Below are positions 34,362 to 43,164 of a stretch of 64,000 nucleotides of DNA, piece after piece. The translations under genes were made by a program, and so were the position numbers. The stretch spans positions 3,105,001 to 3,169,000 of the forward strand of contig NZ_JALJWV010000001.1 in assembly GCF_024169655.1 (NCBI RefSeq), read 5' to 3'. This stretch comes from Pseudomonas marginalis (GTDB lineage Bacteria > Pseudomonadota > Gammaproteobacteria > Pseudomonadales > Pseudomonadaceae). The notes under the pieces were generated by a model. The model saw only the letters and a list, made by a program, of their open reading frames with translations, was not told where the DNA came from and made no database searches. The stretch's first letter is position 1, and the number at the start of each line of letters is the position of its first letter.

Positions 34362-34757
34362 TCAGGTGGGCGCTATAGGACGCTTGCTGATGTCGGGGAA
34401 GTCGGGATTGGTCTCGTTCCAGTTGCTGACCTGGCCTCGATACTTCAACCACTGCTTTCGGGTGCCGGGCAGAAGATCTACAGGAGGAACATCCGCATCC
34501 GCCTCTTCGATGGCGTCCAATTGGCGTGCGATTACCGGAAGCTCGGCGGTACGCCATGCGGCCTCAGACGCTCCCTGCAAATCGTCTTCGGTTGGGAGAG
34601 GGATAGGCTCAAGTGTGGGCACTCCAGACTCATCTAAAATAATGCTGTTGCCTTCTCCTCGCCCGTCAAGCAAGCGGCAGTATTCTTCATCACTTAAAAG
34701 AACAAAGCCTTCTTGCTGGTCGGATTGAAACGTCATCGTCTTGCAGTCGAAATACAT
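34362..34757 (-). CDS. Tail fibre assembly (chaperone) protein
   Basis: 131 residues. 'MYFDCKTMTFQ...' and a central 'EEYCRLLDGRGEG' are followed by a C-terminal 'LPGTRKQWLKYRGQVSNWNE', the usual close of lambda Tfa-like assembly proteins ('W..YR..LR'). It lies directly downstream of the fibre gene, and AAGGAA precedes ATG 34757. Confidence 0.8.
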   Translation of the reverse strand: MYFDCKTMTFQSDQQEGFVLLSDEEYCRLLDGRGEGNSIILDESGVPTLEPIPLPTEDDLQGASEAAWRTAELPVIARQLDAIEEADADVPPVDLLPGTRKQWLKYRGQVSNWNETNPDFPDISKRPIAPT

Positions 34758-34758
34758 A

Positions 34759-36117
34759 TCAAATTCCTTTCGCATACCAGGTCACATTGACAGGAGTAGT
34801 GGCGTGCCCTGATGCAATCTTGAACTGACTCAGATTCATAGGGATTGCAGTATTGTTGGCCTCTGCGCCGGCGCCCCGCCCATCCATAGCGGTCGTCGCA
34901 AGAAACAGCCTTACCCCCGTCAAAAATGGTGTATTGAAAGAAAATGTAACTCCCGCAGCAGCATTGGCGACACTCACCGTCCCCCACTGCTCGATAGTCC
35001 CATCCGAATACTTTATCCACCCGTTGGCAGACGTGCCGCCAGTCGATGTAATGCTCAGTTTCGAGCTCAACGCGGCAGAAAGCACGGAGTTATCAGTAGG
35101 CGCTCCAGACAAGCTTGAGAAAGCACCCTCCGGCGCCCAACCACCCCATACTCCGCCGCTCATGCATCGGATCGCCCTGAGGTTACTGGTTATTCCGAAT
35201 GCCTCTTGGGTTAGATATGCACCAGCGCCATGCACGGAGACTCTGATATATATTGGTCCACCCGAGAAAGACGGCGGGCCATTAGTATAGGTGGCATTCA
35301 GCGCATACAAGCTCGACCGTTGCAGACTGTTACAGTCCGTACCGGCGCCCGCCAGTATTGCAACTCCGCCGTTCCATCCGGCATGGCCGACTTGCAGAAC
35401 CTCTCCCGACGTTGAGCTGTTACCGGCCGCTTTTGGCAAGCCTAAAGCGGCCTGCGCCGTGACCTGGGTTTTGCCCCCGGTTCCGCCCTGCGCCACAGAA
35501 AGTGCCGTGGTCAGGCCGCTAAGAGATGTGATGTCGCTGTTAGCGCCTGCCGACGCCTTATTTGTAACTGAACTGGCAGCCGCCTGTGCGACGGCCGCGG
35601 AGTTTGCCGCATTGGTCTCGCTGGTTTTTGAAGAGTTCTTATTAGCCAGAGCCTCGCTCGCACTCTGCGCCGACTGGTCCTTTGCGGAAGCCGCCGTGGC
35701 AGCCGAAGAGGCGGCAGCATTTTTGCTCTGGGTGGCCGATGCCTCCAGCACTGTTACTGCATCCTTTGAGGCAGTCGCAGAAGCTGCGGCAGCCTGAGCC
35801 GCGGTGACCTGTGCTGTCATGTCGGTAGCGGTGCTGGCAATCACCTGGGTGGCCGCACGCAAGGCGTCAGCCGAATCCTTGACGTAACCCTGCATGGGCG
35901 CTAACGAGTAACTGCCGGTCGCCACGGTGGCGCCTTGGTAAGTGGGAGAGATCGAAAGCGCCGTATCGCTGGCGATATTGGTGACTTCGTACCATCCGCC
36001 ATCGGGCCCACGAAAGGCATCACCTACACGCGAGTTCGCGATGAACGACGTGCCGGTGCCGATCACCGCATTGCTACCAGACGCGACACTGACAGTCCCA
36101 GTTTTGTACCAGCCCAT
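34759..36117 (-). CDS. Phage tail fibre protein
   Basis: 452 residues. The N-terminus 'MGWYKTGTVSVASGSNAVIG' is a common fibre attachment domain. Residues ~80-200 are an Ala/Ser/Thr-rich heptad-like shaft. 'LSVAQGGTGGKTQVTAQ' is the fibre 'GGTG' motif. The C-terminal part ('GWIKYSDGTIEQWGTV' to the end) is a receptor-binding tip. It determines host range together with J and the two proteins between. Confidence 0.88.
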   Translation of the reverse strand: MGWYKTGTVSVASGSNAVIGTGTSFIANSRVGDAFRGPDGGWYEVTNIASDTALSISPTYQGATVATGSYSLAPMQGYVKDSADALRAATQVIASTATDMTAQVTAAQAAAASATASKDAVTVLEASATQSKNAAASSAATAASAKDQSAQSASEALANKNSSKTSETNAANSAAVAQAAASSVTNKASAGANSDITSLSGLTTALSVAQGGTGGKTQVTAQAALGLPKAAGNSSTSGEVLQVGHAGWNGGVAILAGAGTDCNSLQRSSLYALNATYTNGPPSFSGGPIYIRVSVHGAGAYLTQEAFGITSNLRAIRCMSGGVWGGWAPEGAFSSLSGAPTDNSVLSAALSSKLSITSTGGTSANGWIKYSDGTIEQWGTVSVANAAAGVTFSFNTPFLTGVRLFLATTAMDGRGAGAEANNTAIPMNLSQFKIASGHATTPVNVTWYAKGI

Positions 36118-36138
36118 ACTTTTCTCCAGGCAATAAAA

Positions 36139-36155
36139 AACCGCGCATGGCGGTT
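36139..36155 (-). terminator. Hairpin-T tract module before the fibre gene
   Basis: AACCGC and GCGGTT stem, followed on the minus strand by TTTTATTGCCTGGAGAAAAG. Confidence 0.7.
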
Positions 36156-36182
36156 GTAGAATTCAAACAGTTATTGCTACGT

Positions 36183-36845
36183 TTATGAAACGGGCTTCGC
36201 AAAAACTACCGGCATATACAACGCCGCCGGAAGGTCGACACCTACTGCCTGAATAACAAGGCGATTATTATTATACTCCCAAACCGCGTATACATTGCCT
36301 TGCCTAGACGTGACCCCTGCTATATCCATAGCAATGTTATTTAATAGCATATAGTCGCCAGTATCTAACGGTGATGATGCAGTCCAGCTATATCTGTACT
36401 GCCCCGATCCAGGGGGATAACCTACTGAGCCAAGATATGCCCAACTTGTAATAGTTCTTGTAAATTGCGCACAAGGCGTGCCGCTATCAAATAGAAGTTT
36501 GGATGAGGCATCCCACAAACGAAACCCATACGCAGCCGTTGGCTCTGACTTGAATGCTGCAGCAAACCAATTTCCAGAAGTCGCCTGACCCACAATCCCT
36601 ACAAAGGAAAAGCCTGTCCATGCTCGCGCCGATCCATGAATCAAGCAGAAACAAAGTAAGTTTGACTGACTTGGCCTGACGAATACCAGCGGTGGTTCGT
36701 CAGTTGTAATCGTCTTTGCGAACGGCACAAACACTCCTGAGCCGCTGCCATTCCAGGTGCCTTTCTCAAGTACAACAAGCCTCGAGAGCTCAGAGTCAAG
36801 CGTCACAACATCGGAATTATTGGTAAAAGTAACTCCATAAGACAT
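36183..36845 (-). CDS. Phage tail-tip accessory protein (220 aa)
   Basis: Beta-rich, begins 'MSYGVTFTNNSDVVTLDSEL', with no transmembrane segment. It lies between J and the fibre, where tip or baseplate-associated proteins sit. GAGGTATCGC lies before ATG 36845, which overlaps the preceding stop as TAATG. AT-richer than the structural genes upstream. Specific family not recognised. Confidence 0.7.
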   Translation of the reverse strand: MSYGVTFTNNSDVVTLDSELSRLVVLEKGTWNGSGSGVFVPFAKTITTDEPPLVFVRPSQSNLLCFCLIHGSARAWTGFSFVGIVGQATSGNWFAAAFKSEPTAAYGFRLWDASSKLLFDSGTPCAQFTRTITSWAYLGSVGYPPGSGQYRYSWTASSPLDTGDYMLLNNIAMDIAGVTSRQGNVYAVWEYNNNRLVIQAVGVDLPAALYMPVVFAKPVS

Positions 36846-37171
36846 TAGCGATACCTCATAACTAAGAGCCTTTGTGGGCTTGAACCAGTGGGCCCAGTAG
36901 AGGCTGCTGGACTTCCGAAGTAAACAGTAACCCCTCCAGAGTTTACAATTGGCGTGTATTGAATCGCTGTCCACATTTGGGCCGTTGTGTCATAGGCAGC
37001 AATAGGAACGCAGACTGCCGAATGTGTCGATGGGTTGACGCCAGGAATAGCTATAAACCGACTGCGACCGCTCGACTGGACTATCTCTGAATAAACAATC
37101 CTTACAGTAAAAGAATTTTCATCCAGCTCCAGGAGGCCGGTCGGCCCCCACACTCTTACCCCGTAGTTCAT
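36845..37171 (-). CDS. Small phage tail-tip protein (108 aa)
   Basis: Beta-rich ('MNYGVRVWGPTGLLELDENS'). It starts as ATGA over the J stop and ends in TAATG with the next gene, so translation is coupled across three genes. Likely part of the distal tail; no family recognised. Confidence 0.7.
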   Translation of the reverse strand: MNYGVRVWGPTGLLELDENSFTVRIVYSEIVQSSGRSRFIAIPGVNPSTHSAVCVPIAAYDTTAQMWTAIQYTPIVNSGGVTVYFGSPAASTGPTGSSPQRLLVMRYR

Positions 37172-40100
37172 GCGGAAAGGTCTCCCCACTGGTAGCGCTT
37201 GGTTCCGTTCTCGTCGAAGACCTTGCCGCCTGCGTTATTGATTACCTGCCGCGCTTGGCCACCGAAAGCGCTGTTAATTTCAAAGGTCCCGTCGAAGAAC
37301 AGCTTCCAGCCGGAAACGCCCGCTACGTAGTTGTTGGACGCAATGAAATTGCCGATTTTGGCGTTGGTGATCGTGCCGTCTTGGATGAACGCCGAGTTCA
37401 TGAACACCTGCCCGCCTTGCACCGCAAACGGAACCGAGATCGCGCCGCCGGCAATAGTGTTGACGATGGCGAACCGGTCCGCGCTGACCAGAAACTGGCT
37501 TTGCAAACCCGCGGGGCCATTCTCAATGCTCAAACCCACCCCGGCGGTTATGTACTGCCCGGTCACGGAGTTGTATTGCATCTTTACCGACCAGGACAGG
37601 TTCACCTTGTCGCCGATATCGCTGACGATCTGGGACTGTGTCTGAATGTCGGAGGTGTTCCCCTCGACATCCGTGTGCAGCTGCTGGATGGCCAGGGCCG
37701 TGGCCTCGCGATCCGTGACCACGACGCTTTCCAGATCGGTCACAGTGCCGGCGACGTCGCCCACCGATGCGGTGAGTTCGGTCTGGCGCTGCACCATGGC
37801 CTCGTTCTGCGAAGCGCGCGTCTTCACTTCCTGCGCGAAACTCGCCGAGGCGTTGTAGCCCTGGAGCGCATCGGCCAGATCACCCTCCCCGGTGTCGTCA
37901 CGATAAGCAGACTGCAAGGCCTGAAGGCTTGACGCCTGGGCCGTGACCACGCCGTCCAGTTCGGTAATGCTGGTGGTGTTGATCTCCACCTGGCGCGCGA
38001 GGCCGTTGGCAGTGACCACCGCCTGGCCCACGTCCTGCCAGAAGATGGCGTTCGGCGGAGGTGTATCGACGGGGACCATGCCAGTAGCCTGATAGATCCG
38101 CTTGCCCACCACTACCAGGTCGCCCTCGAGGTAGGTTTGCTCAGGGTCGTAGGCAGACAGCCCGTCGAGCGCATCGATCTGCGCCTGCAGGCCCGGGATC
38201 TTGTCGATCTCGTCGTTGATGTCCTGACCGAGCTCGGTCCGGCCGATCTGCCCAGCGATCAACTCCAGCACCGGTGCAGCATCCGAACTGGCCTGCCCAA
38301 TCACACCATTGCCCACCGGATAGAACTGGCCAACGTTGCCGGTGCGGTCCACCAGGCGAGCCCAGAAGAACAGGGTTGCGCCAGCTAACAGCGACTGCAT
38401 GCGGTAATCCGCCTGCGGATGCGCCAGGTCGGCAAGCTTGGTCGCCACCGACAAGTCATTGGCCGGCCCATACCATAGCTCGGTGCGCTGGGTGTCTTCG
38501 GCGCCAGCAGGAAAGCCCCACTTGATGCCGATGCCGAACAGTTCGCTGGTAGTGGTCAGGAACGCCACCGCCGGCGGCAGGCCAACCTTCCCTTCCAGGT
38601 TGGTCAGGTTGGAGCTCTTCCAGATCGAGGAAATCTCGAAGGCGCTCACGGACCGAACCCGGGCCACGTAGGCGCCGGAGTAAATGCCAGTGACGTCGAC
38701 GCTGGTCGAACCGGTACGCTGCACCTTGATCCAGTTGCCGCTGTCCTTGCGCCACTCCACGTCATAGGCGACTGCACCGGTCACGGCGGGCCACGAAATG
38801 TTCATGGTGCTAATGGCAATGCCTTGGTTCACGGCGTAGCTCGACGTCAGTGTGACGCTCGCCGGCGCCGGAACGACGGTGATCGGCACGACGCTGATTG
38901 CGCGCTCTTCCAGGCGCGCGCCGGTGTCGATGTGCGCGAACTTGCTCGGGTCATACTGCACGGCCGAGATCTCGAACACACCAGGCTCCGGCCGGGCAAC
39001 GCTCACCACCCGGTACAGCGGGATGGCGAGATCGTCGGCATCCAGCGCCCATACCAGTTCACGCTCAGGCGCCACTGAGTAGGCCACGGTAACGGTGACC
39101 TGCCGGCCGCTAACCAGTTGCACGGTGCGCCCCTCGCACTTGCCGTCGGGCAGGTTGAGGATCAATCGATCGCCGGGCTTGGCCTGGGTGTCGCGGTCCA
39201 GCGTGATGACCTTGCCGTTCACAGCAGAGATGCGCCCGCCCACCGGCCGACCGGCCAGGAGTTCGTCAGCGATCGGGATCACGTAGCCAGGCAGAGGAAT
39301 GCGCCCGTCGAGGCCGACCTTGAAGGTAACGGCCCGGTCCTTGGAGTTGGTGAGCAGCGCCCACTTGCCGCGGCGCTGAGCCTCCGACTCGCGGGTGCAG
39401 CCGATGGCACTGATCTCCAGCGGATTATCGCCGTAGCGGCGCTGCAGCTTGGCATCCGTGACGGCAGTGACGTCGGTGTCGTAGTTGTTCGACGGGTTAT
39501 CGTAGCTGATCAGCGCTCGGCTGTACCGGGTGCGCTCCGACGCGCTCGAGTAAGTGAACTTGCCGTCGATCACATTCGCTCGGGTGTAGGCGAAGTCGAA
39601 GTCGGTGGCGCGCGGCATATCCGACAGGGTGAAGACCTGGCCCTGGGCCCAGTAGGTCATGCCCCGGTAGATCGCCGAGATATCGCGCAGCAGCGACCAG
39701 GCATCTGCCTTGCTCTGCAGGTTCAGGTTGCAGATGAAGCGCGGCTCCATGCCGCCCTTCCCGTCCGGTACCAGTTGGTCGCAGTACTGCGAGATGCGGT
39801 AGAGCTCCCACTTGTCCACCATCCACGGCTTGATGCGACGGCCAAGGCCGAATCGGTCACTGGTGGTGATGCCGTATGTAGCCCAGGTCGGATTGTTGGT
39901 GTAGGCCTCTTTGAGCGTTCCGTCCCAGATACCACTGTATGTCCGCGACACGGGGTCGTAGTTGCTTGGGACCTGCCATTTACGGGCCTTGCAGCCGACG
40001 GTTACCGCCGGAATGCTGCGGAACTGCTCGGCCGAGAATTCGATGTAGAGCAGCGCGGTGTTCGGATAGCGAATCTTGGCGTCGATCACCTCAGTGAAGC

Positions 40101-40737
40101 CCGCGATCTGCATCGTGTCGGAGATTTTGTTGTTGTTCTGGTTGATCGTCAGACGGGTTATGCGCATCAGCCAGCCGGTGGTGGCCCTGGGTAAATCGAT
40201 ACGACGGGTGCGCTCATAAGTGCTCGTGGTCTTGCCGTCGACAGCCTCACTCAGCACCTGCTGATAAGCACCGCCGTCGGTGGCGAGCTCAACTTTGTAC
40301 TCAATCCGGTAGCCGTTGATGTTGTTGCTGGCATCCACAGACTGGAGCGCCGGCCAGGCAAAACGCACGCGCACAGCCGAAAGCTGGGTGTTACTGATTG
40401 CCCGAACCCACGGTGTGCCGCTGCGCAGTTCGGTACTGATGGTGGTTTCGTTCTCGATCGAGGGGATGCCCTGGATATAGGTCTGGTCCAAAGCGCCGGT
40501 GCGCCACTCCCACTTCACGTTCGGGAAGTTCATGTTGCCCTGAGGATCTTGCAGCGGGGTGTTGTCGAGATAGATGTCGCGCGCGGTGGGCGTGCCTTCG
40601 AACTCACCCTCCCCGATGGCAATCAGCATCTTGGCGATGGCAACAGAGCGCAGGCTATCCGGGGCTTCCGTTGGCGTTTTTGCTTTCTCTTCGCCGCCCT
40701 TGGCGCCGTGGATATCAATCTTGCGTGCTGCGCCCAT
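37168..40737 (-). CDS. Host-specificity / central tail tip protein J
   Basis: 1,189 residues. Typical lambda J elements are 'SVAIAKMLIAIGEGE' near the start, 'DIYLDNTPLQ', 'SKADAWSLLRDISAIYRGM', 'AIGCTRESEAQRRGKWALLT', fibronectin-III-like domains in the middle ('VNQGIAISTMNISWPAVTGA') and a long coiled tail with repeated TSITELDG/TDLESVV-like segments. GGAGGAAAGC lies before ATG 40737. It forms the tail tip that contacts the receptor. Confidence 0.93.
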   Translation of the reverse strand: MGAARKIDIHGAKGGEEKAKTPTEAPDSLRSVAIAKMLIAIGEGEFEGTPTARDIYLDNTPLQDPQGNMNFPNVKWEWRTGALDQTYIQGIPSIENETTISTELRSGTPWVRAISNTQLSAVRVRFAWPALQSVDASNNINGYRIEYKVELATDGGAYQQVLSEAVDGKTTSTYERTRRIDLPRATTGWLMRITRLTINQNNNKISDTMQIAGFTEVIDAKIRYPNTALLYIEFSAEQFRSIPAVTVGCKARKWQVPSNYDPVSRTYSGIWDGTLKEAYTNNPTWATYGITTSDRFGLGRRIKPWMVDKWELYRISQYCDQLVPDGKGGMEPRFICNLNLQSKADAWSLLRDISAIYRGMTYWAQGQVFTLSDMPRATDFDFAYTRANVIDGKFTYSSASERTRYSRALISYDNPSNNYDTDVTAVTDAKLQRRYGDNPLEISAIGCTRESEAQRRGKWALLTNSKDRAVTFKVGLDGRIPLPGYVIPIADELLAGRPVGGRISAVNGKVITLDRDTQAKPGDRLILNLPDGKCEGRTVQLVSGRQVTVTVAYSVAPERELVWALDADDLAIPLYRVVSVARPEPGVFEISAVQYDPSKFAHIDTGARLEERAISVVPITVVPAPASVTLTSSYAVNQGIAISTMNISWPAVTGAVAYDVEWRKDSGNWIKVQRTGSTSVDVTGIYSGAYVARVRSVSAFEISSIWKSSNLTNLEGKVGLPPAVAFLTTTSELFGIGIKWGFPAGAEDTQRTELWYGPANDLSVATKLADLAHPQADYRMQSLLAGATLFFWARLVDRTGNVGQFYPVGNGVIGQASSDAAPVLELIAGQIGRTELGQDINDEIDKIPGLQAQIDALDGLSAYDPEQTYLEGDLVVVGKRIYQATGMVPVDTPPPNAIFWQDVGQAVVTANGLARQVEINTTSITELDGVVTAQASSLQALQSAYRDDTGEGDLADALQGYNASASFAQEVKTRASQNEAMVQRQTELTASVGDVAGTVTDLESVVVTDREATALAIQQLHTDVEGNTSDIQTQSQIVSDIGDKVNLSWSVKMQYNSVTGQYITAGVGLSIENGPAGLQSQFLVSADRFAIVNTIAGGAISVPFAVQGGQVFMNSAFIQDGTITNAKIGNFIASNNYVAGVSGWKLFFDGTFEINSAFGGQARQVINNAGGKVFDENGTKRYQWGDLSA

Positions 40738-40760
40738 GCTTTCCTCCAGGCAATAAAAAA

Positions 40761-40775
40761 CCGCCTCTTGGGCGG
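40761..40775 (-). terminator. Hairpin-T tract module before J
   Basis: CCGCC and GGCGG stem, followed on the minus strand by TTTTTTATTGCCTGGAGGAAAG. Confidence 0.7.
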
Positions 40776-40796
40776 CTGCAGTGCTGCGGGTTTCTG

Positions 40797-41384
40797 CTAC
40801 ATCTGGTCTTCGGCATAGATGGCGGCGCTGATAATTGCGCCACCCCACCGGCGCTCACCTATGCAAAGCGGTACCGGATTACCGGACGCGGTGGTGTTCT
40901 TTGCGCTGCCGAAGGCATAGCCGGGGGTGTTCTCTGGCGCGGCGCTGGTCTTGAGGCCGCCGGCCTGGGGGCTGAGCATTTGGATCACGCCGCCAGCGAC
41001 CAGACCGATGCCGGCGGGAGCCAAATATGGTGCGGTAACCGGGAAAACATAAGAAATAGCGAGTAGCACTACACCAACGATTGTCTGGAGAATCCCAGCC
41101 CGTTTGCTACCAGTAATTACCGGCGCAATGCGGATGTCGCCTTCTCCGCCAAAAGCGAGCTCGCCCTCTCCAATATTCTTTTTCCCCCTGAACACCGCGA
41201 ACTCAATCCCTCGAGACTTCGCATTCGACAAGAACCGCTCGAAGCCAGGAACCTGCACGCAGAGGGCCTTGATCGCCTCGGCGGTCGTTCTGACCGACAG
41301 TTTGAAGGAGCGACCGAACTGGCGTAGCTGACCGAAAAGCAGGATGGTGGTGAGTGGCTGGTATTCGATTGCGAGCGCTGCCAT
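40797..41384 (-). CDS. Tail assembly protein I
   Basis: 195 residues. An N-terminal ubiquitin-like part ('MAALAIEYQPLTTILLFGQL') is followed by two hydrophobic stretches in the middle ('GILQTIVGVVLLAISYVFPV', 'GIGLVAGGVIQMLSP'), as in lambda gpI. The C-terminus 'NPVPLCIGERRWGGAIISA' is the signature region. Gene order K-I-J matches lambda. Confidence 0.9.
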   Translation of the reverse strand: MAALAIEYQPLTTILLFGQLRQFGRSFKLSVRTTAEAIKALCVQVPGFERFLSNAKSRGIEFAVFRGKKNIGEGELAFGGEGDIRIAPVITGSKRAGILQTIVGVVLLAISYVFPVTAPYLAPAGIGLVAGGVIQMLSPQAGGLKTSAAPENTPGYAFGSAKNTTASGNPVPLCIGERRWGGAIISAAIYAEDQM

Positions 41385-41405
41385 AGTTTTCTCCGGACGT
41401 GAAAA

Positions 41406-41423
41406 AGCCGCCCGAAGGCGGCT
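41406..41423 (-). terminator. Hairpin-T tract module before the I gene
   Basis: AGCCGCC and GGCGGCT stem with TTTTTC, then the CCGGAGAAAAC ribosome site of gene I. Confidence 0.7.
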
Positions 41424-41438
41424 TGATGTAGTTGTTCG

Positions 41439-41780
41439 TTACAGGCAGTCGCGAACTGCCTTTTCAATGGCTGATCGACCGTAACCGGGCGCCCAGGACA
41501 ATCGCTGATAAAGCGCGATGCTGCTGCCATTTGAGGATTGATTCACCTCAAGAAGCTCCTCGGCCGTCGAGTCCGTAGCAACGATGAGCCTATAACCAGT
41601 CGAGGTTTCGGCCATCGTGGCTCCTGAGCGAGCATCCTGCCATTTGGGCATGACGCAGAGGGCATATTGTTTCGGCGCCTTACTCGACGAGGCGCTGATG
41701 GTTGCCTTTCCGCCTTTGAGGTCGCCAGGTGTTGTGCACCCCGCCAGCATCGCCACCGCTACCGCTATCAAAATCCGCAT
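41439..41780 (-). CDS. Small phage-encoded lipoprotein
   Basis: 113 residues. The signal peptide 'MRILIAVAVAMLAGC' has lipobox LAGC. A mixed mature domain contains two further Cys ('YALCVMPKW', 'AVRDCL'). AGGGAA lies before ATG 41780. It sits between K and I, where structural genes are normally contiguous, so it is probably a lysogenic-conversion gene, perhaps a surface-exclusion lipoprotein. Function inferred only from type and place. Confidence 0.7.
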   Translation of the reverse strand: MRILIAVAVAMLAGCTTPGDLKGGKATISASSSKAPKQYALCVMPKWQDARSGATMAETSTGYRLIVATDSTAEELLEVNQSSNGSSIALYQRLSWAPGYGRSAIEKAVRDCL

Positions 41781-41926
41781 GTCGTTCCCTCTTTGGTTTG
41801 GCGGGACTGTAGCACTGAGCACGAGCCGATTAAATTGGCCCTCTCTGCGAATTTCGATTTAAGTGGATGCGGAACGTGTAGCCACTCGCTATCATCGCCG
41901 ATTTGGCTATGAATTGAGAGAATTTA

Positions 41927-42373
41927 ATGAGCGGTTCTAATTGGGTTGCTGTTGTATCGGTGATTTTCACGTCATTGACAGCAGGGTATGCTACTTACGA
42001 AAACAACCAAACTAGTAAAGAGCTAGAAAAGTTAAAAAAAGAGCAATACCTGTCCATGGAAGAGATCAAATCAAAACAAGCCATTGAAAACTTAACCCTA
42101 AACAAAAAATATGAGGCTAGAGCTCGTTATTGTGATAAAGCACACTCTATCTACAAAGACTTGATTGATGCCGTAGGGTCCACTAATGATAGAAATCTAG
42201 AAACACAGAGGACAGCAAATAACATAAAGTCCAACCTCACCATTCTATCTTTCGCTTATTTAGACGAAAACATATTTGAAAACTTTCAGAATCGTAAGCC
42301 CGACACTGGTTCTCCGGATGACGCGATACTCGCAGCTTTAGCAACTCAAATCAGGGCATGTGCAACCCTGTAA
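41927..42373 (+). CDS. AT-rich opposite-strand accessory (moron) gene, membrane-anchored coiled-coil protein
   Basis: 148 residues. An N-terminal hydrophobic segment ('VAVVSVIFTSLTAGYA') is followed by a charged coiled coil ('KELEKLKKEQYLSMEEIKSK') and a helical C-terminal domain with two Cys. It is transcribed against the late operon, with plainly lower GC and Lys/Asn/Ile-rich codons. This looks like a horizontally acquired moron expressed in the lysogen. No family recognised; superinfection exclusion is a guess. Confidence 0.7.
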   Translation: MSGSNWVAVVSVIFTSLTAGYATYENNQTSKELEKLKKEQYLSMEEIKSKQAIENLTLNKKYEARARYCDKAHSIYKDLIDAVGSTNDRNLETQRTANNIKSNLTILSFAYLDENIFENFQNRKPDTGSPDDAILAALATQIRACATL

Positions 42374-42394
42374 CTGAGGGGACTATTAGTGGTT

Positions 42395-43162
42395 CTATCT
42401 GCTCCAGCAAGTTACCGCGCGGTGCCTGAGAATCAGGCGCGTCCGGTCATACCAGGGGCCGCCAAAGACGATGATCTCGGAAGGCCTGCCATACAGGTGG
42501 TGAAGCAGGAAAGGACCAGGGCCGAAGGTTCCTGACTCCTCACCTCGTAGCGAAGGATCGTTGCCCAGGTATATGCCAGCGTGGTTAGGGTGAACCGTGC
42601 GCCCAACCTGCATAACGATCAGATCCCCTCGCTGTGGCCGGTCGACACGTACAAAGCCCGCGGCCTCGTAGTTCGCCTCGTACAGACTTGCGTTCTCTGC
42701 GCTCTCCCACCAGCCATCGGCGCGCTGGAAGGCTTCGAACTCAAGCCCCCACTCACGCTGATACCAGTCGGCGCAGACCTGCCAGCAGTCCCAGGCCCCG
42801 TGTACGAACGGACGCATGAGCAGCGGAGTGCTGCCCATTGGCGTGATCGACCTGAGGTCGCCCTCGGGCCAACTCAGAATGTGCCAGGGCAGATCTGTGG
42901 CCTCGCACATGGCCAGGTCGTGCGGTGACGGCCTGCTGGTGGCGTCCGGATGCGAGTGAACGATCCCGATCACCTCGCCCAAATCTTCCGCTGCAGCATA
43001 ATCCTCTGGATCAAGCCGAAACTCTTCGTTTGGCGCCGTGGCGATGTTCCGGCACGGGAAGTACTTTTGCGCGCGCCCGACGCTCAGCAGCAGGCCGCAG
43101 CACTCTTTCGGGTACTCGGTTGCAGCGTGCGCCTGGATCGCAGCGATGATGTGCTTGCGCAT
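42395..43162 (-). CDS. Tail assembly protein K: JAB metalloprotease + NlpC/P60 peptidase
   Basis: 255 residues. The N-terminal JAB/MPN+ motif is complete: H69-S-H71, S79 and D82 in 'HSHPDATSRPSPHD', with the Glu near 'PKECCG'. The C-terminal NlpC/P60 domain has its nucleophile C126 in 'HGAWDCWQVC' and His in 'VHPNHAGIYLG'. The two-domain K protein processes or helps assemble the tail tip. GAGGAG lies before ATG 43162. Confidence 0.9.
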   Translation of the reverse strand: MRKHIIAAIQAHAATEYPKECCGLLLSVGRAQKYFPCRNIATAPNEEFRLDPEDYAAAEDLGEVIGIVHSHPDATSRPSPHDLAMCEATDLPWHILSWPEGDLRSITPMGSTPLLMRPFVHGAWDCWQVCADWYQREWGLEFEAFQRADGWWESAENASLYEANYEAAGFVRVDRPQRGDLIVMQVGRTVHPNHAGIYLGNDPSLRGEESGTFGPGPFLLHHLYGRPSEIIVFGGPWYDRTRLILRHRAVTCWSR

Positions 43163-43164
43163 GG

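Noticed and set aside
35400..35900. Apparent repeat array in the fibre gene
   Set aside because: It is the Ala/Ser-rich coiled shaft of the tail fibre, coding in one frame, not a DNA repeat or CRISPR.
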